Shown in pieces: positions 40,374 through 47,560 of a DNA stretch of 48,297 nt. Source of the DNA: CAZBXE01 sp964496125 (GTDB lineage: Bacteria > Chlamydiota > Chlamydiia > Chlamydiales > CAZBXE01). The stretch's first letter is position 1, and each line of letters begins with the position of its first letter. The position numbers were made by a program, and so were the translations under genes. Below the pieces are notes generated by a model. It was not told the DNA's origin. It searched no databases and worked only from the letters and a program-made list of their open reading frames with translations. The DNA is taken from the NCBI GenBank assembly GCA_964496125.1, contig CAZBXE010000013.1:1-48297 (forward strand), in the 5' to 3' direction.

Positions 40374-41777
40374 TTAGCACACAACTGTCTTGGTCTCCAC
40401 AGATTGACGGAATGTGCGGCCTAAGTAAACAGCCGTTACAAACCAAAGAATCAAGAGTGGGAATCCAAAGGCACCGCTTAAGAGCAGGTAGTGTGATCTG
40501 CCTGCTACTTCGCCAAAGGCCTTTTGGAGCGGGCTTAAGAGCATGTTGAAAATAGAACCAGTCTCTTTCGATGCTCTTGATCCAAACGTCTCGATCCAAG
40601 CTTGTGCTTTGAAGCGCACGTCTGGTGTCGTTGGGATGTAGAGCTGCTTTAAGGCTGGGCCGTTCAGAGCATAGTTAATTGCCTTCGAACCTACCATCAA
40701 GGCAAAGAGGAAAGCTAAACTATCCAGAGTGAGGAAGCTAAAGAGCGCCAAACCTACGATTACTGGCATGAGGGCAAGGGCTACACCTACACCTAAGTAA
40801 CGTGTAATGTTACTGATACCCAGCAATAAGCAGGCCAAAGAGACCATGTTTACGCTCGAAGCATAGATACTGAGGTAGTTGCTGAGTGCAACCCCAGAGT
40901 ACTGGGTGCCTGCTGCAATCTTAAAGTTGAAGTCAAAGATTGTGACAATCGTTTCATAAATGAAGTTGCACGCAAAAATTCCAAGGAGGTACTTGTTCGA
41001 AAGGAGAAGTCGTAAACCTTCAAGGAACCCAGGCTCCTGCTTGCCCTCTTCTTGCGCTTCGTTCTTACCATGAAAGGAAGCTAAGAGTTGTGGGGGCGTG
41101 ATTTTCAAGAAACGCAAAACAAACGGAATGATCAAAAGTGTCAAGCCACCCAGAATCATCATGGAAAGAGTGTCTGTTGTAAGTCCTAAACGGTGTGGAA
41201 GACTGCCGATGCTGTAAGGGAGGATAATACCGCCCGTTTGTCCAATCGCTACAACGAGAGGAAAGCCACGTTTTGCAGATGTTGGCTCAGTTGTGTCTGT
41301 TGCAAAGGCCCAGAAGAGCGCAACCACAAGAGATCCAAAGCTTTCTACGAATACATACCATACATATCCGAGGACGATGGTCGCATAGTATAGGAAACCG
41401 GAGCGAGCCGCAATGTCAGCAAGAGGCGCTTGAGCCCAGGTCATCAAGGCACCGAAAATAAGAATGGTGATCCCATAGAAAGCTGGAAGGATAATAAGCA
41501 TTTTTTCACGAGATGTCTTTTCAAGAAGCCTTGTGTAGAACATAACTAAAGGAAGCAGAGCAAGCACGGAGACCGTTTTTGCATAGGGAAGATGCAGCTT
41601 GTCTACTAGATGGATGAAAATCGCATCTTTTAGAGGTCGCAATGTCCAATATACCCCAATAATCAGAGCGAAAATCATTCCCATTCTAAGAAATTTTTTA
41701 AACTCTTCTCTTTCAAAGTTGCCGAAATTAAACCGGCAGAGCCATTGAAAGAAACCTAAAATACCACCTTGTTCCAT
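40374..41777 (-). CDS. NTT-family (ADP/ATP translocase-type) nucleotide transporter
   Basis: This 467-residue protein has about eleven to twelve transmembrane segments and the NTT layout: FALIIGVYWTLRPLKDAIF (Lys50), YVFVESFGSLVVALFWAF (Glu145) and YSIGSLPHRLG, then in the second half FDFNFKIAAG, LALMPVIVGLALF, ALNGPALKQLYIPT and RFKAQAWIETFGSRASKETG. NTT proteins in intracellular bacteria and plastids exchange ATP/ADP or import nucleotides and NAD from the host. It is shorter than Chlamydia Npt1/Npt2 (about 530), and its first motif reads LRPLKDA where the ATP/ADP type usually has LRDTKD, so substrate is uncertain. GAGGAG precedes ATG 41777. Confidence 0.9.
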   Translation of the reverse strand: MEQGGILGFFQWLCRFNFGNFEREEFKKFLRMGMIFALIIGVYWTLRPLKDAIFIHLVDKLHLPYAKTVSVLALLPLVMFYTRLLEKTSREKMLIILPAFYGITILIFGALMTWAQAPLADIAARSGFLYYATIVLGYVWYVFVESFGSLVVALFWAFATDTTEPTSAKRGFPLVVAIGQTGGIILPYSIGSLPHRLGLTTDTLSMMILGGLTLLIIPFVLRFLKITPPQLLASFHGKNEAQEEGKQEPGFLEGLRLLLSNKYLLGIFACNFIYETIVTIFDFNFKIAAGTQYSGVALSNYLSIYASSVNMVSLACLLLGISNITRYLGVGVALALMPVIVGLALFSFLTLDSLAFLFALMVGSKAINYALNGPALKQLYIPTTPDVRFKAQAWIETFGSRASKETGSIFNMLLSPLQKAFGEVAGRSHYLLLSGAFGFPLLILWFVTAVYLGRTFRQSVETKTVVC

Positions 41778-41936
41778 AGAACTCCTCTTTTAGAACGAAT
41801 GCTTTTGTTTATGAAAACGGAGTATAGCGGATTGCCGAATTTTTGTATTGTAGATAGTAAGGGTTTAGCCGAATCAAAAAATGAGTATAATGAATAGACG
41901 TAGAAAACAAAGAGGTTTGCCCTTTTTGAAAACTGT
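41778..41936 (-). promoter_or_regulatory. NTT upstream region with promoter-like boxes
   Basis: This 159-base gap holds two TATACT sequences on the minus strand, at 41821-41826 and 41883-41888. The first lies about 45 bases before the transporter start, placing a transcription start near 41814. Neither has a convincing -35 box at 16-18 bases. No hairpin with a T-tract is evident after mgtE. Confidence 0.35.
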
Positions 41937-43259
41937 CTAAAGAAGGGTGCCGCGGAGGATGATTTCGGCTGTCACAAAGTAGATGATAATGCCCGTGACA
42001 TCGACAAGGGTTGCGACAAGGGGAGCGGAAGAGGCAGCCGGATCAAAACCAAGTTTTTTGAGCAAAAGGGGAAGCAGAGCCCCGGAAAGTGTTCCCCAGA
42101 GGACAACGCCGATAAGGGCTGCAAAAATTGTTGTAGCTACAAGAAGCCAGTGGGGGCCATAGATTGTGGAAAATGTGCTCCAGATGGAAATACGGAAGAA
42201 GCCAATTAAACCAAGAAGCGTTCCCAAAAAAAGTCCAGCAGCCACTTCTCTACGTATGACCCTCCACGAGTCCTTGAGGGTAATCTCATCGATAGCAAGG
42301 GCTCTTATGATCAGAGAAGAGGCTTGGGATCCAGAATTGCCCCCGCTAGAGATAATCAAGGGAAGAAAGAGCGCAAGGACAACAGCTTGTTGGATTTCCA
42401 TTTCAAAATAGCTCATGGCAGTAGCGGTGAAAAGCTCCCCTACGAAAAGCAAAATAAGCCAGCCTGCTCTTTTTTGCATGAGCGGAAGAAAGGCAGTTTC
42501 CATATAGGGAAACTCAAGAGCAGAGCTTCCCCCGATCTTCTGGATATCTTCGGTGCTCTCTTGGGTCATGAGCAGCATGATATCATCTACTGTTACAATT
42601 CCGATAAGGATGCCCTCTTTATCTGTTACAGGGAGAACCGCACGTTCATGCTTTCGGAAAAGTTTGACCGCTGTTTCGTCGTCATCGTTTACAGAAAGAG
42701 AGAGGAATTTATGGTCTTCAATTTCGCTAATCTTAGCATCAAGGGGGGCAAGCAAGAGCTGTCTGACCCTGATGTCATCAATCAATTTTCCTTGCGCATC
42801 GACAACGTAGATCACGGCAATCGTTTCGCTGTCATGACCATATTTGCGGATATGATCGAGAACGCGGTGTATAGTCCACTCAGGTTTGACAGCTATGTAG
42901 TCGGTTGTCATAAGGCGGCCCACGCTATTTTCTGGGTAGCCGAGAAGTTTTAAGGCAATCGATCGTTCTGACAGGGGCAGGAGTTTCAAAAGTTCATTTA
43001 CAGAGGCGCTAGGCAGCTCTTCTAAAAAAGCGGTTCTATCGTCGGGCGCCATTTCCCTCAGGATGGCAGCCGTCTTATCGGGATCTAGGCTATTGATGAT
43101 CGATTGCTGCACTTTAAAGGGAAGAAACTCAAATACTTTTACAGAAAGAGAGGGGCTCAGCTTAGTGAAGACGGCATGCTGGCTTTTAGCAGAGGCTCTG
43201 CTGATGTATTCGGCAATTTCGACAGGGCCTAGTGTTTCTAAGGGAGGGCATTTGATCAT
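41937..43259 (-). CDS. mgtE: Magnesium transporter MgtE
   Basis: This 440-residue protein has the MgtE layout: an N-domain of helical repeats (about 10-125; ILREMAPDDRTAFLEELP), a pair of CBS domains (about 126-245; MTTDYIAVKPEWTI, AVLPVTDKEGILIGIVTVDDI), a plug helix and a five-helix membrane domain (about 270-440) with the signature LPLIISSGGNSGSQASSLIIRALA. It conducts magnesium inward, closed by magnesium bound to the cytosolic domains. All parts are intact. Repeat copy C lies 42 bases upstream of the start. Confidence 0.95.
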   Translation of the reverse strand: MIKCPPLETLGPVEIAEYISRASAKSQHAVFTKLSPSLSVKVFEFLPFKVQQSIINSLDPDKTAAILREMAPDDRTAFLEELPSASVNELLKLLPLSERSIALKLLGYPENSVGRLMTTDYIAVKPEWTIHRVLDHIRKYGHDSETIAVIYVVDAQGKLIDDIRVRQLLLAPLDAKISEIEDHKFLSLSVNDDDETAVKLFRKHERAVLPVTDKEGILIGIVTVDDIMLLMTQESTEDIQKIGGSSALEFPYMETAFLPLMQKRAGWLILLFVGELFTATAMSYFEMEIQQAVVLALFLPLIISSGGNSGSQASSLIIRALAIDEITLKDSWRVIRREVAAGLFLGTLLGLIGFFRISIWSTFSTIYGPHWLLVATTIFAALIGVVLWGTLSGALLPLLLKKLGFDPAASSAPLVATLVDVTGIIIYFVTAEIILRGTLL

Positions 43260-43300
43260 AATCTTCTTTCTACTGCATTTTTCGGCTTATCTACAAGACT

Positions 43301-43472
43301 TATACCCAAATGAGCTGAAAAGTCGGTTTCCCCTTGCGTTTTTTAGGCTTTCAACTTTTACCCGGCTGCATCGCTAAGGTTTTTAACCAGAACTGGTTCA
43401 GCGCCTGTACACTTGCAAAAATTGAAAGTGCCTCCTTGGCATATTCCGGGCTTTTCAATTCACTTGGGTATA
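43301..43472. repeat. 172-bp dispersed palindromic repeat, copy C
   Basis: The left arm TATACCCAAATGAGCTGAAA pairs with the right arm TTTTCAATTCACTTGGGTATA. The CCC/GGG pair replaces the ACA/TGT of other copies on both sides. An inner arm GCTTTCAACTTTTAC pairs with GCAAAAATTGAAAGT with changes matched on both sides. GGTT/AACC forms the centre. Orientation is as in copy B. It lies between mgtE and the divergent FMN reductase, so promoters of both genes must lie in or next to it. Confidence 0.9.
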
Positions 43473-43502
43473 AATGGTCTTGTTGTGTATATAAATAAGG
43501 GT

Positions 43503-44108
43503 ATGTGGAAATGGATAATGATGGCTTGCTTGGTAACCTACACCGGCCTGCAAGCTGAAGTGAAAGTTCTTGCCTTATCTGGGAGCACAAGAGAAGACTC
43601 AGCCAATAAAAAGCTTGTGCAGGAGGCAGCCTCCTTTGCAAGGCAGATGGGCGCCTCTGTTACCGTCATCGATTTAAAAAACTTTCCTATGCCCCTTTAT
43701 GATGCAGATGTAGAGGAAAACCGCGGCCTGCCAGAAAACGCAAAAAGGCTACGAAAGATGATGATAGATTCCCAGGTAATTTTTATCGCTTCGCCTGAAT
43801 ACAATGGGTCAGTAACGGCTGTTTTAAAAAACACATTAGACTGGGCAAGTCGTGGGGAGAATAAGCAAGGCTCAAGCGAGGCTTTCAAAGGAAAAAAGTT
43901 TGTTCTTATGAGTGCTTCTCCTTCTCGGATGGGGGGAGCAAGAGGTCTTGTACATTTGCAAAACATCATCGAGAACATTGGAGGCAGCGTCCTCTCACCT
44001 CAGGTGACGGTGCCTGATGCATATAATGCCTTTGATAGTGCAGGTAGGCTCAAAGATCCTGATTTAAAGACTAAACTTCGCGACCTTGTGAAACAAGCGG
44101 TGCATTAG
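43503..44108 (+). CDS. NADPH-dependent FMN reductase family protein with signal peptide
   Basis: ATG 43503 opens MWKWIMMACLVTYTGLQAEV, a signal-peptide-like leader, followed directly by the flavodoxin-fold core VKVLALSGSTREDSANKKL (FMN phosphate loop), SPEYNGSVTAVLKNTLDW and SASPSRMGGARGLVHLQNII. The whole is 201 residues. The family (ArsH/SsuE/chromate-reductase group) reduces FMN or quinones in the cytoplasm, so an export leader is unusual; a shorter start after the leader has no ATG. An AAGG site precedes the start. Its stop overlaps the DapA-family gene start. Confidence 0.85.
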   Translation: MWKWIMMACLVTYTGLQAEVKVLALSGSTREDSANKKLVQEAASFARQMGASVTVIDLKNFPMPLYDADVEENRGLPENAKRLRKMMIDSQVIFIASPEYNGSVTAVLKNTLDWASRGENKQGSSEAFKGKKFVLMSASPSRMGGARGLVHLQNIIENIGGSVLSPQVTVPDAYNAFDSAGRLKDPDLKTKLRDLVKQAVH

Positions 44109-44944
44109 TGGAAGCGGTTTTAGAAGGGGTATTTGCCGCCGCCCTTACTCCCCTTAAACAAAATCTTACGATTGATGCGAAAGAGCTCTCTTCCCACTGT
44201 CACGAGCTACTTCATCGGGGGCCTAATGGGATTGCCCTTTTTGGCACAACGGGGGAGGGATGTTCTTTTTCACTGAAGGAGAAAAAATCAGCCCTTGGCA
44301 AAGTAATTGAGAACGGGATTGCTGCAGAGAAAATCATCGTGGGTAACATAAGTGTAGGCCTTGGTGAGGCTGTTTCCTGGGCGAAGGCTTGTCTAGATGA
44401 AGGGTGTCGCACCCACTTGATTGCGCCACCCTGCTTTTTTAAAGGCGTCACAGAAGCTGGAGTGATCGAATTTTACAGACAGTTGATTCTGCATGTCAAT
44501 CGCCCTGAGCTCAGAGTGATCCTCTACCATATTCCGCAACTAACAGGGGTGCCCCTTTCTCTTTCTATCATAGAGGCGCTTTTGCGACAGTTCCCAAAGC
44601 AGATCTTGGGCGTTAAGGACAGTGAGGGTAGCATTCCTTATGTAAAAGCTATACGGCAGAAATTCCCCCAATTTAAAGTATTTGTTGCAAGAGAGTTGCA
44701 GATTACAGAAGGGGTGCATTTAGGGGCTGTAGGAACCATCTCCGGGATGGCCAATATTGCTCCAGAACTGATCACGCTGCTCTATCTGAATGGCAAACAA
44801 GGGATCGCTTTGAATCCAGAGGAGTTATACACCCTGATGAATGTGATTCAAAATCGCCCCTTTATTCCCGTATTTAAGGCCCTATTAGCAGAAAAGTATG
44901 GCGCAGGATGGCGCCGTGTTCGCCCGCCGCTCACCCCTCAATAA
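44108..44944 (+). CDS. DapA/NAL-family lyase (dihydrodipicolinate synthase-like)
   Basis: GTG 44108 overlaps the upstream stop. The 278-residue protein is a (beta/alpha)8 class I aldolase with GTTGEG (46-51), Tyr140 in ILYHIP and Schiff-base Lys170 in LGVKDSEGS. DapA makes the lysine/diaminopimelate precursor; other members are N-acetylneuraminate or keto-acid lyases. The segment normally RxxGxxxG-like in DapA is not clearly conserved, and the neighbours are not lysine genes, so the substrate is open. The C-terminus (GWRRVRPPLTP) is the usual DapA end (VRPPL), intact. Confidence 0.85.
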   Translation: MEAVLEGVFAAALTPLKQNLTIDAKELSSHCHELLHRGPNGIALFGTTGEGCSFSLKEKKSALGKVIENGIAAEKIIVGNISVGLGEAVSWAKACLDEGCRTHLIAPPCFFKGVTEAGVIEFYRQLILHVNRPELRVILYHIPQLTGVPLSLSIIEALLRQFPKQILGVKDSEGSIPYVKAIRQKFPQFKVFVARELQITEGVHLGAVGTISGMANIAPELITLLYLNGKQGIALNPEELYTLMNVIQNRPFIPVFKALLAEKYGAGWRRVRPPLTPQ

Positions 44945-44987
44945 GAAATATTTGTCTATTAAGGTTTTCTTTTGTAGAATGCAGCAC

Positions 44988-46220
44988 ATGAAACACTATT
45001 TACGCGCTTTTTTCTTCCTGATATTGCCTTCACAGATACTTTTTGGGGCAGCGATGCGGCTCACAGAGCTAGGAACACCCGATATGGGAGTGGCTAGCGC
45101 TGGCTCTGCTGCTGTATGCCGTGATGCTGGAACGGTATATTTTAATCCAGCAGGGATGACAGAGCTCCAAGATACGTGCCTTTTGATTGGAGCACCCCTT
45201 CTTTTTGAAAACGTGCAGTTTCAAAAGCAAGAGAGTATTTTTACAGGCAATTCCGGTAGTCAAGCGGGCACTGTTTTGCCTCTTTTAGGTATTTACTACT
45301 CTTATAAATACAGCAAAAGTGCACGAGCAGGCCTTGCCATCAACTCTCCCTACGGAGGCTTTCTCAACTACGGACAGACTTGGTGTGGACGCTATCTCAA
45401 TGAGAGGATTTTTAATCCTACAGTTGCCATTAACCCCACCCTTGCTTTCGAATTTTATCCTGGATTTTCTATCGGGGGCGGTTTTACAGCAGAGGTTGCC
45501 ATTTTGACGGAAGCTGCCGCGATCAGCCCAGAGGTATTCCAGGGCAATCCTGGCGACCCTGATGGGCGAATTAGAATGATTATGAAAAGCGTAGCCTATG
45601 GTTACAATGCTGGAGCTCTTTATGCAAGTGGCGAGGGAACGCGCGTTGGGGTTTCGTATCGATCGAAGATTGTTCATAAGTTTTCAGGAAGATCGCAGGT
45701 CACACCTCCTGGGACAGTCTTTGCTTTAAACACAGTACAGCCTTTTGCCCAGTTTGTGATTCTAAGCCTGTACCAGGAGCTGCCCTATGATTTTGCTCTC
45801 TTAGCAAATGCAGGGTGGGAGAATTGGAAGATTTTTAAAGAAACAAGCATCTCTTCAGACAATATAGGCCAGCTCACTCTTCCTCGGGACTGGAAAGATA
45901 CGTGGCATGCAGCCCTTGGTTTTGAATATCGCTATTCTGATCCTTTGATGTTGCAAGCTGGTTTTTCCTATGATAGTTCACCTACGACGAGCAGGATAAG
46001 AACACCTGACCTTCCGATGGACCGGCAACTTAGATATGCGACAGGCTTCATCTACCAGGTGAATTCTTGTGAACGACTGAGCGCGGCTTTTGAGTTTTTG
46101 GATGGGGGATCAGCTGCTATAAACCTTATCCGTCCACGTGATGGTGTGACTGTTCTTAAAGGCACATATAAGAAGAATCAAATTTACTTCTTAAACGCAA
46201 CTTATGGACGCGATTTTTAA
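44988..46220 (+). CDS. FadL/OmpP1-type outer-membrane channel
   Basis: ATG 44988 gives a signal peptide (MKHYLRAFFFLILPSQILFG) and 410 residues; an ATG nine bases upstream is equally open. The mature N-terminus matches the FadL hatch: GTPDMGVASAGSAAVCRDAGTVYFNPAGMTEL. The remainder has alternating beta strands, among them GYNAGALYASGEGTRVGVSYRSK and a C-terminal ...FLNATYGRDF. FadL-type channels take up fatty acids or other hydrophobic compounds. It begins 43 bases after the DapA-family gene. In an intracellular bacterium it could serve host-lipid uptake (inference). Confidence 0.9.
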   Translation: MKHYLRAFFFLILPSQILFGAAMRLTELGTPDMGVASAGSAAVCRDAGTVYFNPAGMTELQDTCLLIGAPLLFENVQFQKQESIFTGNSGSQAGTVLPLLGIYYSYKYSKSARAGLAINSPYGGFLNYGQTWCGRYLNERIFNPTVAINPTLAFEFYPGFSIGGGFTAEVAILTEAAAISPEVFQGNPGDPDGRIRMIMKSVAYGYNAGALYASGEGTRVGVSYRSKIVHKFSGRSQVTPPGTVFALNTVQPFAQFVILSLYQELPYDFALLANAGWENWKIFKETSISSDNIGQLTLPRDWKDTWHAALGFEYRYSDPLMLQAGFSYDSSPTTSRIRTPDLPMDRQLRYATGFIYQVNSCERLSAAFEFLDGGSAAINLIRPRDGVTVLKGTYKKNQIYFLNATYGRDF

Positions 46221-46299
46221 GCGGTACGTAGGCATTCAGCAATCGAAATACTTAATAGACCTTTTATTTTGCGTGACTTCACTACTTTGTACTCAAAAC

Positions 46300-47226
46300 C
46301 TACGAACCATCATCTATGGGTATTATGTTTTGTAGAAAAATAAGAGACTCACCCGCTTCGTCTAGATTCTCAGCGTTAGCTAGCATCTTTTGCGCTTTAT
46401 TGTATCTAATGATGAAATCCTTTTGATCCTTCATTTCCAGGTTGGAAATAAAATCAACATGTTTTGTATAATACTTTGTAAACGCAACAACCTGTTTCTG
46501 AGTCGGCTCTTTTTTTGTGTGCTTTTCTAGCATAGAGGCCATCTTTGCTTGTTGTTGGAGCACTTGTTCGTGTTCCTTGATCATTTGCAATTGTCCTGCC
46601 CTGTCTGCTAGTAAAAAATATTCAATCCATTCTGTGTCCCAATGCGATTTAAATGCATCAAACTTTGCCTGAGTCGGCTCTTTTTTTGTGCGCATTTTTA
46701 GAAAAACAGAAATCAGTTCATCTTGGTTCTTACAAGCGTGCTTTTCTTGCAAAAGGACAATCCGTTCCGCCGGGGTCTTAAAGGATGTTGCGACAGGAGT
46801 TTCTGGTGCGGTAGTCGTGGCCGGCGCAGCTGGTGCGGTAGTCGTGGCCAATGCCGGTTGTTGTTGAGATTGAAGGTATACTTTGGCAGCGGCCATTGTT
46901 TTCTCTTTGGCTCTTGATGGGAATCTATCACTTTTTGCTTTGGATAATTTACCCTCTTTTTTAAGCTTCTCTGTTAATTCCGTGTCTAGTGCCTCTAATG
47001 CCTGCATGGCGTCGTTCAACTTACCGCCGCCTTTGTCGGTTAAACAGCTAAAGTGCTTGTATAGCTCTGCCATAGAGCGTTTTTTGCCCCCGACAACGAC
47101 TTTCCTGCCTCCAAACATGGTAGACTTGGCTGTGCAATCTTTTCCTACATTGTTAAGACCTAGTTGAGCTTGCTGGATTTGCGCTAAAAAGCCCTCCGCA
47201 TCAGGTGATAAAGCTTCTGTTCCCAT
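46300..47226 (-). CDS. Hypothetical protein with internal 57-residue repeat, possible effector
   Basis: This 308-residue protein has no signal peptide or membrane segment and no family I recognise. Residues 1-115 are soluble and Lys/Ala-rich, ending in SRAKEKTMAAAKVYL. A Pro/Ala/Thr linker follows (ATTTAPAAPATTTAPETP). The C-terminal half contains two helical units, each starting TKKEPTQ and spaced 57 residues apart. The start of the partial protein at the window edge shares SRAGTKAKRAAEDYV, so the two are relatives. Low-complexity linkers and helical repeats are common in secreted chlamydial proteins; the function is unknown. Confidence 0.75.
   Translation of the reverse strand: MGTEALSPDAEGFLAQIQQAQLGLNNVGKDCTAKSTMFGGRKVVVGGKKRSMAELYKHFSCLTDKGGGKLNDAMQALEALDTELTEKLKKEGKLSKAKSDRFPSRAKEKTMAAAKVYLQSQQQPALATTTAPAAPATTTAPETPVATSFKTPAERIVLLQEKHACKNQDELISVFLKMRTKKEPTQAKFDAFKSHWDTEWIEYFLLADRAGQLQMIKEHEQVLQQQAKMASMLEKHTKKEPTQKQVVAFTKYYTKHVDFISNLEMKDQKDFIIRYNKAQKMLANAENLDEAGESLIFLQNIIPIDDGS
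46498..46690 (-). repeat. Two DNA copies of the TKKEPTQ-coding segment
   Basis: CTGAGTCGGCTCTTTTTTTG occurs at 46498 and again at 46669, 171 bases apart, inside one gene. The period is 57 codons, so the reading frame is kept. DNA identity is far higher here than in the rest of the unit, which suggests conservation of this motif or recent conversion. Confidence 0.8.
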
Positions 47227-47560
47227 AACCCCACCGCTTTTTTCTGTAACTCTATCATCAGTATACCACAGACAACAGTATTTTTGAAAAAATCGCGTTT
47301 ATCAGACTTTGTGGCTTTACTGCAGGATTGAGATCTTTTACTTATACACAAATAAGCTGAAAAGTTGGGAATATGCCAAGGAGGCTCTCTCAATTTTTGC
47401 AAGCTTAGCGTCGCCGAAGAAGCTAAGGTTAAAAACCTTAGCAATGCAGGCGGGCAAAAATTGAGAGCTAGGCCGATGCAGGCAGAAACCAACTTTTCAG
47501 CTTATTTGTGTATACACCCCAGAAGTACACTGCGCTTTTTTGCTTGTCAGCTGAAGCCCG
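47227..47560. other. Intergenic region dominated by repeat copy D
   Basis: The 334-base gap between the two related hypothetical genes contains repeat copy D (47343-47514). The remainder, 47227-47342 and 47515-47560, has no gene, tRNA or terminator that I can see. Confidence 0.7.
47343..47514. repeat. 172-bp dispersed palindromic repeat, copy D (best-preserved)
   Basis: The terminal inverted repeats are perfect over 26 bases (47343-47368 with 47489-47514, starting TATACACAAATAAGCTGAAA). The inner arm CTCTCAATTTTTGC (47387-47400) pairs exactly with GCAAAAATTGAGAG (47454-47467), and the centre is a 9-bp hairpin GCTAAGGTT AAA AACCTTAGC. The ends read TA-TACAC...GTGTA-TA, compatible with insertion at a TA dinucleotide. 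No open reading frame is contained. Confidence 0.95.

Noticed and set aside
46670..46690. Run of seven T in the hypothetical gene as a phase-variable tract
   Set aside because: Seven bases is short for phase variation and an equal run occurs in the repeat partner, so it reflects the duplicated codons.
30604..47514. CRISPR array from recurring palindromic sequences
   Set aside because: The repeats are 172 bp long, kilobases apart and lack spacers; no cas gene is present.
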